Origin: Avisuccinivibrio sp964424565
GTDB lineage: Bacteria > Pseudomonadota > Gammaproteobacteria > Enterobacterales > Succinivibrionaceae
DNA: 39,478 bases
Reading direction: 5' to 3'
Assembly: GCA_964424565.1 (NCBI GenBank)
Contig: CAYRIZ010000017.1
Span: forward strand, 1-39,478
Part shown: positions 25,343 to 32,496 of the stretch, one piece after another
Numbering within the stretch: position 1 is the stretch's first letter
Layout of the letters: the number at the start of each line of letters is the position of its first letter
Translations under genes and position numbers: made by a program
Notes under the pieces: model-generated
Seen by the model: only the letters and a program-made list of their open reading frames with translations
Told to the model about the DNA's origin: nothing
Databases searched by the model: none

Positions 25343-25662
25343 GTCCTGATGCCGGTTTGCCGAACCCTCACTTATTTTTCAACAAGATTTATGCATGAAC
25401 CCAAAATTCTCTACGTAATTTCAGAATTTCAAACAGCCGAAAACGTCATAAGAATGGGCCTTGGAGGCCATTTTTATGGGGTCAAAAGTGCAAAACACAG
25501 GTTTAGCCCTCAACTCCGCATGGGAATGCGGATCTTGCTGTTTTCAAGACGCAAAACAGAAGAAAAAAGCCCCGCAGCTTATGCCTGCAGGGCCCAAGAC
25601 AGCAGCGGGGCAGTATGCTGCCTCAATCACCAGGCTGAGTTCTTCTCCCGGTGAGAAGTTAC
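25343..25662. repeat. Near-identical intergenic repeat downstream of Sel1 gene 2
   Basis: This block is repeated at 27565-27888. About 220 bp (from the CGAACCCTCA at 25361 to the terminator stem) show no difference by eye, which is more conserved than much of the neighbouring coding sequence. It includes a 7-bp hairpin TCCGCAT-GGGA-ATGCGGA (25515-25532) and a terminator. Recent duplication, gene conversion or a functional RNA could explain it. Confidence 0.75.
25563..25593 (-). terminator. Terminator of Sel1 gene 2
   Basis: On the minus strand GCCCTGCAG pairs with CTGCGGGGC (one G-T pair) around a 7-base loop and is followed by TTTTTT. It lies 66 bases after the stop of Sel1 gene 2. Confidence 0.85.
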
Positions 25663-27332
25663 ATGCCTAAATCGTCCATCTTCTTCAATAAGAACTGAGC
25701 CATGGAATTTCCCTGTGCGGCGGCTTTTTCAAACCACCGCCTGGCCTGCTTATATTTCCTACGGCTCAGGCCGAAGCCTGTAAAGTACAGCTCTCCCAGT
25801 CTGAGCTGAGCCTCTGCATCTCCCTGAACGGCGGCTTTTTCAAACCACAGCCTGGCCTGCTCATAATCCTGAGCCACGCCATGGCCTGCAAAGTACATCT
25901 CTCCCAGTGCGCACTGAGCTTTGGTATTTCCCTGCGCTGCGGCTTTTTCCCACCACCGCCGGGCTTTCTTATAATCCTGGTTCACGCCTTTGCCTTCATC
26001 GTACATGTTCCCCAGGTAGAACTGAGCTTCGGAATCTCCCTGGACGGCGGCTTTCTCCACCCACTGCCGGGCCTGCTTATAATCCTGATCCCCGCCAGCG
26101 CCTGAAAAGTACATGCCTCCCAGTATGCACTGAGCTTCGGCAACTCCCTGGGCGGCGGCTTTTTCAAACAACTGCCGCGCCTGCGAATAATCCTGATCCA
26201 CGCCTTTGCCTTCATGGTACATAAGTCCCAGTACGAACTGAGCTGCGGCCAGTCCCTGCGCGGCGGCTTTTTCAAACAACTGCCGCGCCTGCGCATAATC
26301 CTGGTCTACGCCTTCGCCTGTAGAGTACATGGTTCCCAGTACACACTGAGCTTCAGCATTTCCCTGAGCAGCGGATTTTTCCAACCACTGCCTGGCCTGC
26401 TCATAATCCTGGTTTACGCCTTCGCCTTTATAGTACAAGATCCCCAGACCGTACTGAGCATTGGCATTTTCCCGGGATACGGCTTTTTCCCACCACTGCC
26501 GCGCCTGTACATAATCCTGTTTTACGCCTTCGCCTTCATAGTACATATTTCCCAGTGCGCACTGAGCCGCCGTAAATCCCTCTGCGGCAGCTTTTTCATA
26601 CCACAGCCGGGCCTGCTCATAATCCTGAGCCACGCCCCGGCCGGCATAGTACAGAGCTCCCAGTGCGAACTGAGCGTTGGTATCTCCCTCTGCGGCAGCT
26701 TTTTCATACCACAGTCGGGCCTGCTCATAATCCTGAGCCACGCCATCGCCTGTAAAGTACATGTCTCCCAGTGCGCGCTGAGCTCTGGTATTTCCCTGCA
26801 CTGCGGCTTTTTCCCACCACCACCGGGCCTGCCCATAATCCTGATCCACGCCCAGGCCGTAATAGTACAGACCTCCCAGTTCGTACTGAGCTTCGGCATG
26901 TCCCTGGGCAGCGGCTTTTTCATACCACAACCGGGCCTGCTCATAATCCTCTTCCATAGAGTACATGTCTCCCAGTTCGTACTGAGCATCGTCATTTCCC
27001 TGGGCGGCGGATTTTTCCCACCACAGCCTGGCCTGATCCCAACCTTCTTCCTCGTCCAGGCCGTCATAGTACATGATCCCCAGTGCGAACTGAGCATTGG
27101 CATGTCCCTGGGCGGCAGCTTTTTCATACCACAGCAGGGCCTGCTCATCATCCTCTTCCACGCTCAGGCCGTAATAGTACATGATCCCCAGGCAGTACTG
27201 AGCTTCGGCATGCCCCAGGGCCGCGGCTTTTTCAAACCACTGCCGCGCCTGCGCATAATCCTGGCTTACACCTTCGCCTTTAAAGTACAGGCTGCCTGTA
27301 TGGAAGAATTTTTCTGCATCGTTTTCAATCAT
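25659..27332 (-). CDS. Sel1-repeat protein 2 (15 repeats)
   Basis: 557 residues, fifteen Sel1 repeats and the cap AQFLLKKMDDLGM. N- and C-terminal repeats are nearly the same as in Sel1 protein 3, whereas the centre differs in order and sequence. Repeats 2-4 are acidic (VEEDDEQ, DEEEGWDQ, MEEDYEQ) where the consensus has VDQDY, and repeat 4 is four residues short, losing its G-x-GV turn. The penultimate repeat carries LSRRKYKQAR. No signal peptide or membrane segment is visible. It has its own promoter-like flank and terminator, so it is probably a separate transcript. Function unknown beyond protein binding. Confidence 0.9.
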   Translation of the reverse strand: MIENDAEKFFHTGSLYFKGEGVSQDYAQARQWFEKAAALGHAEAQYCLGIMYYYGLSVEEDDEQALLWYEKAAAQGHANAQFALGIMYYDGLDEEEGWDQARLWWEKSAAQGNDDAQYELGDMYSMEEDYEQARLWYEKAAAQGHAEAQYELGGLYYYGLGVDQDYGQARWWWEKAAVQGNTRAQRALGDMYFTGDGVAQDYEQARLWYEKAAAEGDTNAQFALGALYYAGRGVAQDYEQARLWYEKAAAEGFTAAQCALGNMYYEGEGVKQDYVQARQWWEKAVSRENANAQYGLGILYYKGEGVNQDYEQARQWLEKSAAQGNAEAQCVLGTMYSTGEGVDQDYAQARQLFEKAAAQGLAAAQFVLGLMYHEGKGVDQDYSQARQLFEKAAAQGVAEAQCILGGMYFSGAGGDQDYKQARQWVEKAAVQGDSEAQFYLGNMYDEGKGVNQDYKKARRWWEKAAAQGNTKAQCALGEMYFAGHGVAQDYEQARLWFEKAAVQGDAEAQLRLGELYFTGFGLSRRKYKQARRWFEKAAAQGNSMAQFLLKKMDDLGM

Positions 27333-27552
27333 CTTTGACCTTCCGCTGGAGATAGAATATGGATTTTCCGGTCACTGGGTTTTATCAAATACCCAGGCCA
27401 CCACACTGTATTTTGGTGGTTTTGACTGCAGCATATATTTTTTGTGCCGGCTAATCAAACCATATCCCGGGGCTTTCAGGTTAAAAAGGCTGTACGGCCG
27501 GGATCTGCGCCGTCAGATCAGCAGGATCAGGGAGTATGGAAAGTGAGGCACG
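27330..27552. repeat. Shared 5' flank of Sel1 genes, copy 2
   Basis: Second copy of the upstream region described at 25107-25330. The same promoter pair is present on the minus strand (TTGATT 27458-27453, TATGCT 27435-27430, spacer 17) with the same leader hairpin. With 27565-27879 it fills the 547-bp gap between Sel1 genes 2 and 3. Confidence 0.75.
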
Positions 27553-27564
27553 GCGTAACAGGAG

Positions 27565-27888
27565 TGTCCTGATGCCGGTTTACCGAACCCTCACTTATTT
27601 TTCAACAAGATTTATGCATGAACCCAAAATTCTCTACGTAATTTCAGAATTTCAAACAGCCGAAAACGTCATAAGAATGGGCCTTGGAGGCCATTTTTAT
27701 GGGGTCAAAAGTGCAAAACACAGGTTTAGCCCTCAACTCCGCATGGGAATGCGGATCTTGCTGTTTTCAAGACGCAAAACAGAAGAAAAAAGCCCCGCAG
27801 TTTATGCCTGCAGGGCCCAAGACCGCAGCGTGGCAGTATGCTGCCTCAATCACCAGGCTGTGCTTTTTCCGGGGAGAAGTTACATGCC
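27565..27888. repeat. Near-identical intergenic repeat downstream of Sel1 gene 3
   Basis: Copy of 25343-25662. Differences cluster at the two ends; the interior matches base for base by eye. It contains the same 7-bp hairpin and terminator. Confidence 0.75.
27786..27816 (-). terminator. Terminator of Sel1 gene 3
   Basis: Same 9-bp stem as at 25563-25593, loop bases differing by one, followed on the minus strand by TTTTTCTTC. It lies 63 bases after the stop of Sel1 gene 3. Confidence 0.85.
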
Positions 27889-29457
27889 TAAATCGTCCAT
27901 CTTCTTCAATAAGAACTGAGCATAGGTATTTCCCTGTGCAGCAGCTTTTTCAAACCACCGCCTGGCCTGCTTATATTTCCTGCGGCTCAGGCCGAAGCCT
28001 GTAAAGTACAGCTCTCCCAGTCTGAGCTGAGCCTCAGCATCTCCCTGAACGGCGGCTTTTTCATACCACATTCGGGACTGCGCATAATCCTGAGCCACGC
28101 CATGGCCTGAAAAGTACATGTCTCCCAGTGCGCGCTGAGCTTTGGTATTTCCCTGCGCTGCGGCTTTTTCCCACCACCGCCTGGCCTTTTTATAATTTTG
28201 GTCCACGCATTTGCCTGCATCGTACATGCTCCCCAGGAAGAACTGAGCTTCGGAATCTCCCTGGACGGCGGCTTTCTCCACCCACTGCCGGGCCAGTGCA
28301 TCATCCTGATCCCCACCATTGCCTGCAAGGTACATGCCTCCCAGTATGCACTGAGCTTTGGCAAATCCCTGAACGGCGGCTTTTTCAAACCACTGCCGCG
28401 CCTGCGCATAATCCTGATCCACGCCCTGGCCTGTATGGTACATAAGTCCCAGTACGAACTGAGCTTCGTCAAATCCCTGGTCGGCGGCTTTTTCAAACCA
28501 CTGCCGCGCCTGCTCATAATCCTGGTTTACGCCTTCGCCTTTATAGTACAAATTTCCCAGTGCGCACTGAGCTTCAGCATTTCCCCGGTCGGCGGCTTTT
28601 TCCCACCACTGCCGCGCCTGTACATAATCCTGGTTTACACCTTCGCCTTCATAGTACAAATTTCCCAGTGCGCACTGAGCTAAGGAAAATCTCCGGGCGG
28701 CAGCTTTTTCCCACCACAGTCTGGCCTGCGCATAATCCAGATCCCCGCCCAGACCGGCATAGTACAGATCTCCCAGTGCGAACTGCGCGTGGGTATTTCC
28801 CAGGGCTGCAGCTTTTTCATACCACCGCCTGGCCTGTGCATAATCCTGGTTCCCGCCCTGGCCGGCAGAGTACATATTACCCAGGCTGTACTGAGCCCAA
28901 TCATGTCCCAGGGGGGCAGCTTTTTCAAACCACTGCCGCGCCTGCCCATAATCCTGGTCCACGCCCTGGCCGTAATAGTACATTTCTCCCAGTTGGAACT
29001 GAGCATCGGCATGTCCCAGGGCAGCGGCTTTTTCCCACCACAGTCTGGCCTGCTCTTCATCCTCTTCCACGCCCATGCCTACAGAGTATATTTCTCCCAG
29101 TTGGTACTGAGCCTCGGCATGTCCCTGGGCGGCGGCTTTTTCAAACCACTGCCGCGCCTGCTCATAATCCTCTTCCACGCCCTGGCCTTCATCGTACATG
29201 ATCCCCAGACTGTACTGAGCATCGGCATGTCCCAGGGCAGCGGCTTTTTCATACCACAACCGGGCCTGCTCATCATCCTCTTCCACGCCCAGGCTGTAAT
29301 AGTACATGCCACCCAGTCTGTACTGAGCTTCGGCATGCCCCAGGGCAGCGGCTTTTTCAAACCACTGCCGCGCCTGGGCATAATCCTGGCTTACTCCTTC
29401 GCCTTTAAAGTACAGGCTGCCTGTATGGAAGAATTTTTCTGCATCGTTTTCAATCAT
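27880..29457 (-). CDS. Sel1-repeat protein 3 (14 repeats)
   Basis: 525 residues, fourteen Sel1 repeats plus the cap AQFLLKKMDDLGM. The first repeat matches protein 2 exactly and the last three are close to it. Repeats 2-4 are acidic (VEEDDEQ, VEEDYEQ, VEEDEEQ), as in protein 2. Repeats 5-9 differ in order and detail from protein 2, consistent with unequal exchange between 108-bp units. No signal peptide is visible. AAGG lies six bases before the ATG. It is the upstream member of the three-gene array, each gene having its own promoter-like flank. Confidence 0.9.
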   Translation of the reverse strand: MIENDAEKFFHTGSLYFKGEGVSQDYAQARQWFEKAAALGHAEAQYRLGGMYYYSLGVEEDDEQARLWYEKAAALGHADAQYSLGIMYDEGQGVEEDYEQARQWFEKAAAQGHAEAQYQLGEIYSVGMGVEEDEEQARLWWEKAAALGHADAQFQLGEMYYYGQGVDQDYGQARQWFEKAAPLGHDWAQYSLGNMYSAGQGGNQDYAQARRWYEKAAALGNTHAQFALGDLYYAGLGGDLDYAQARLWWEKAAARRFSLAQCALGNLYYEGEGVNQDYVQARQWWEKAADRGNAEAQCALGNLYYKGEGVNQDYEQARQWFEKAADQGFDEAQFVLGLMYHTGQGVDQDYAQARQWFEKAAVQGFAKAQCILGGMYLAGNGGDQDDALARQWVEKAAVQGDSEAQFFLGSMYDAGKCVDQNYKKARRWWEKAAAQGNTKAQRALGDMYFSGHGVAQDYAQSRMWYEKAAVQGDAEAQLRLGELYFTGFGLSRRKYKQARRWFEKAAAQGNTYAQFLLKKMDDLGM

Positions 29458-29700
29458 CTTTGACCTTCCGCTGGAGATAGGATATGGATTTTCCGGTCAC
29501 TGGGTTTTATCAGCTACCCAGGCCACCACACTGTATTTTGGGGATTTTGATTGCAGCATATATTTTTTGTGCCGGCTAATCAAACCATATCCCGGGACTT
29601 CCGGTTAAAAATGCAGCAATAAAAAGAGGCAGTACGGCCGGGATCTGCGCCGTCAGGTCAGCAGGATCCGGAGTATGTCAGGGAGTATGGAAAGTAAGGC
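29455..29700. repeat. Shared 5' flank of Sel1 genes, copy 3
   Basis: Third copy of the upstream region, with promoter pair TTGATT (29583-29578) and TATGCT (29560-29555), spacer 17. The leader hairpin keeps its CTGGGT/ACCCAG stem (29500-29505/29516-29521) while loop bases have changed. Small insertions occur near 29610-29630 and 29675-29690, and similarity ends near 29700, marking the edge of the duplicated block. Confidence 0.7.
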
Positions 29701-29955
29701 GCGGCGTAACCGGAAGTGAAATTTTTCCAGGCACTTCAGGTACAGCAGACCTTGGGCGGCTACCGATCTGCTTCAGGGAAGCAGTCCGCTGTTTCCGGGC
29801 AAAGCCGCAGGTTTTTCTCCTGGGGAAAAATCCGGGAAATCAGGGGAAAAGATTGAGGAAGGATGAACAGTCCCCCGCCTGCTGACAGGACGGGGGAGCA
29901 TCCCCGGCAGGACGGAGCTGCACTGCAGCCGGCTCCGCCTGCGGATTAAGAAGGA
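29701..29955. other. Intergenic DNA between Sel1 cluster and trpS, with hairpins
   Basis: No gene is evident. TCCCCCGCCTG (29871-29881) pairs with CAGGACGGGGGA (29886-29897, one bulged base), and CGGAGC (29913-29918) pairs with GCTCCG (29932-29937), just past the trpS stop. Neither has a T-run, so termination of trpS by them is uncertain. Confidence 0.45.
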
Positions 29956-30957
29956 TTAAGGCAGCACAAAGCCTATCTTGCTGTAGACCAGCTCCAGGGT
30001 CGGGCGGGCAATCTGTCTTGCCTTATCGGCACCCTTGGCCAGGATCTGCCGCAGGTAGGTCTCATCGCCGCGGATCTCCTGATAGCGCTGCTGTATGGGC
30101 TCCACCATGGCCACTATGGCATCGGCCACCTCGCTCTTGAAGGTGCCGTACATCTGACCTCTGAAGTGCTCCACCAGATCCTCCACACTGTGGCCGGTGG
30201 CCGAGGACATCAGCTCCAGCAGATTGGAGACGCCGGGCTTGTGCTCCCAGTCATAGGCAATCACCGGCGGATTGTCTGAATCGGTGACGGCGCGCTTGAT
30301 CTTTTTGACTATGGACTTGGGATCTTCGAGCAGTCTAATCACATTATTGGGATTGTCATCGGATTTTGACATCTTTTTGGTGGGCTCCTGCAGGCTCATC
30401 ACCCTGCCGCCGGCCGGCGGAATAAAGGCCTCAGGCAGCACAAAGGTCTCACCGTACAGAGCATTGAAACGCTCGGCAATATCGCGGGTCAGCTCCAGAT
30501 GCTGCCGCTGATCATCACCTACCGGCACCTTTTTGGCCTGATAGAGCAGAATGTCGGCGGCCATCAGGGTAGGGTAATTGAACAGACCGGCAGTCAGATT
30601 GGCAGCATAGCGCTTGGCCTTATCCTTGTACTGGGTCATGCGGGAGAGTTCGCCTACCTGGGTATAGCAGTTCAGCGCCCAGCCCAGCTGAGCATGTTCG
30701 GCTACATGGGACTGCAGGAAGATGGTGCATTTGTCAGGATCAATACCGGCGGCCAGGAATACGGCCAGGGTATTGAAGGAGCGCTCATGCAGCAGCTTGG
30801 GATCCTGTCTTACGGTAATGGCATGCTCGTCTACCACGCAGTAGATGCAGTCATAGCTGTCCTGCAGCATCACCCACTGACGCAGGGAGCCTATGTAATT
30901 GCCTATGGAAAGCTCACCTGAAGGCTGAATGCCTGAAAAAATAATATCTTTAGCCAT
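29956..30957 (-). CDS. trpS: Tryptophanyl-tRNA synthetase
   Basis: Class I synthetase charging tRNA-Trp; 333 residues (334 in E. coli). The HIGH-equivalent motif lies in SGIQPSGELSIGNYIGSL (about 8-25) and the KMSKS loop is at 195-199. The specificity region shows MAADILLYQAKKVPVGDDQ. It is the last gene of the aroK-aroB-damX-rpe-gph-trpS string, the classical gammaproteobacterial order, and starts 140 bases after the gph stop, so it could have its own promoter. Confidence 0.97.
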   Translation of the reverse strand: MAKDIIFSGIQPSGELSIGNYIGSLRQWVMLQDSYDCIYCVVDEHAITVRQDPKLLHERSFNTLAVFLAAGIDPDKCTIFLQSHVAEHAQLGWALNCYTQVGELSRMTQYKDKAKRYAANLTAGLFNYPTLMAADILLYQAKKVPVGDDQRQHLELTRDIAERFNALYGETFVLPEAFIPPAGGRVMSLQEPTKKMSKSDDNPNNVIRLLEDPKSIVKKIKRAVTDSDNPPVIAYDWEHKPGVSNLLELMSSATGHSVEDLVEHFRGQMYGTFKSEVADAIVAMVEPIQQRYQEIRGDETYLRQILAKGADKARQIARPTLELVYSKIGFVLP

Positions 30958-31097
30958 GGAGAAAACTCATATTAAGAAAATTGCGCCCACATTGTAGCGC
31001 AGATGCCCCGGCTGCGTGTACTCTGCCGGGACGGCCGCTGAGGCACGGACATGGGGCCCCGCTCCCTGATGGAGAACAGAGGAGCGGTAAGAAGGCC

Positions 31098-31796
31098 TCA
31101 GCAGGCCGAAAGACTTTCGATCAGAGAAGTTAGCTGCTCGAAATGATCGAATACATAATCAGGCGCAAATTCCCTGACATCATGCCCGCCGTTGTAGCCG
31201 TAGGTAAAGGCAGCTGTAGGCATGCCGGCATTTTGTCCGGCCTGAATATCATTGACCGAATCCCCTACCATCAGTGCGCAGGCAGGATCCACACCCAGCT
31301 GGCGGCAGACATAAAAAAGAGGCTCGGGATCGGGTTTGCGCACCGGCAGCACCTCGCCGCCCAGAATAAAATCCAGATGGCAGGACAGCTGCATATATCC
31401 CAGCAGCGGCCGGGCAAAACTCTCCGGTTTGTTGGTAACCACCGCACACAGCAGACCCAGCTCCTTAAAACGGGCCAGTCCTTCCGCCACCCCGGGGTAA
31501 ACCATGAAGTTTTCACTAAGACCGGCAGTATAGAACTGATTGAACAGCTCCCGGGCCTGCCGCTGCATATCAGAAGGGATCTGCGCCAAATCCACATCCA
31601 TTCTGCCGGCTATGGTCCGGGCCAGCAGCATGGTCACGCCATTGCCCACAAAGTTGGCTACAGTCCTGCTGTCCGGAACCTTTATATCAAGGGCGCGGGC
31701 CACCGCCTGTGCCGCCAGGGCCAGCTGCGGCAGGGTATGGGCCAGCGTGCCGTCCAGATCAAAGATCAACAGCCGGGGTTGATGCTGCAGTTTCAT
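31098..31796 (-). CDS. gph: Phosphoglycolate phosphatase (HAD superfamily)
   Basis: 232 residues. HAD motif I is FDLDGT with D13 as nucleophile and D15 as acid-base; motif II is VVTNKP and motif III/IV KPDPEPLFY with MVGDSVNDIQAGQNAGM. The enzyme clears 2-phosphoglycolate from oxidative DNA-damage repair. Its ATG overlaps the rpe stop by four bases (ATGA), so it is translationally coupled to rpe, matching the conserved rpe-gph-trpS order. Confidence 0.94.
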   Translation of the reverse strand: MKLQHQPRLLIFDLDGTLAHTLPQLALAAQAVARALDIKVPDSRTVANFVGNGVTMLLARTIAGRMDVDLAQIPSDMQRQARELFNQFYTAGLSENFMVYPGVAEGLARFKELGLLCAVVTNKPESFARPLLGYMQLSCHLDFILGGEVLPVRKPDPEPLFYVCRQLGVDPACALMVGDSVNDIQAGQNAGMPTAAFTYGYNGGHDVREFAPDYVFDHFEQLTSLIESLSAC

Positions 31797-32464
31797 GATG
31801 CCAGCCCCTCATACAGAGCCTGCAGAGCAGCGCGGCGGTCTGAGCGGCCGAAGAAGGCAGAGCCCACCACAAAGACCGAGGCTCCGGCATCGGCGCAGGA
31901 TTTGACGGTAACAGGATCCACACCGCCGTCCACTTCAATCAGGGGATTAACTCCGGCCTCGGCGGCCATGGCAGAGATGTCCTGCACCTTCTGCAGGGTG
32001 GCCGGGATCAGCTTCTGACCGCCAAACCCGGGATTTACCGTCATGACCAGCACAAAATCAAGCTTGTCCCACAAATAGCGCAGCAGCTGCGGCGGTGTAG
32101 CCGGATTCAGCACCAGGCCGGCTTTGACGCCATGGCTTCTGATTAAGGCCAAGGTGCGGTCTACGTGGGTGCAGGCCTCGGGGTGGAAGGAGATCCAGGA
32201 AGCCCCGGCTTTGGCATAGTCATTGATGATGTCTTCAGTTACCGGAGAAACCATCAGATGCACATCGAGCACGGCCTCGGGAAAGGCCCGGCGCATTTGA
32301 GAAAGCAGTCCCGGCCCGAAGGTCAGATTGGGCACAAAGTGATAATCCATCACGTCAAAGTGGATCACATCTATGCCGGCATCCAGGGCATTTTGTACAT
32401 CCTGCTGCAGGTTGAGCAAATCAGCAGACAGTATCGATCCGGCAAACTGAGGTTTTTCTTTCAT
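31793..32464 (-). CDS. rpe: Ribulose-phosphate 3-epimerase
   Basis: Pentose-phosphate enzyme interconverting ribulose 5-phosphate and xylulose 5-phosphate; 223 residues (225 in E. coli). TIM-barrel motifs: SILSADLLNL, HFDVMDYHFVPNLTFGP, DVHLMV, LVMTVNPGFGGQ and EVDGGVDP, covering the two catalytic Asp and the metal-site His residues. AAGGAG precedes the ATG. In E. coli dam lies between damX and rpe; here only 32 bases separate them. Confidence 0.97.
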   Translation of the reverse strand: MKEKPQFAGSILSADLLNLQQDVQNALDAGIDVIHFDVMDYHFVPNLTFGPGLLSQMRRAFPEAVLDVHLMVSPVTEDIINDYAKAGASWISFHPEACTHVDRTLALIRSHGVKAGLVLNPATPPQLLRYLWDKLDFVLVMTVNPGFGGQKLIPATLQKVQDISAMAAEAGVNPLIEVDGGVDPVTVKSCADAGASVFVVGSAFFGRSDRRAALQALYEGLAS

Positions 32465-32496
32465 GTTGTTCTCCTTTTTCTCCCTGCTGCACCTGC

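Noticed and set aside
25313..25654. A 113-codon plus-strand ORF in the Sel1 flank, with a 127-codon counterpart at 27536-27919
   Set aside because: Both are explained by DNA identity of the duplicated flank. They run through the minus-strand terminator and the 3' end of the Sel1 gene or its flank, several differences change residues, and the third copy near 29690 hits a stop after ten codons.
26214..27338. Long plus-strand ORF (374 codons) opposite Sel1 gene 2, with similar ones opposite genes 1 and 3
   Set aside because: It is a periodic shadow: the antisense frame of a 108-bp repeat stays open as a unit. Its product is a monotonous hydrophobic repeat with no independent features.
23856..29457. 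Regular 108-bp periodicity resembling a CRISPR or satellite array
   Set aside because: The period equals a 36-residue Sel1 unit in an open frame; there are no constant short repeats with unique spacers.
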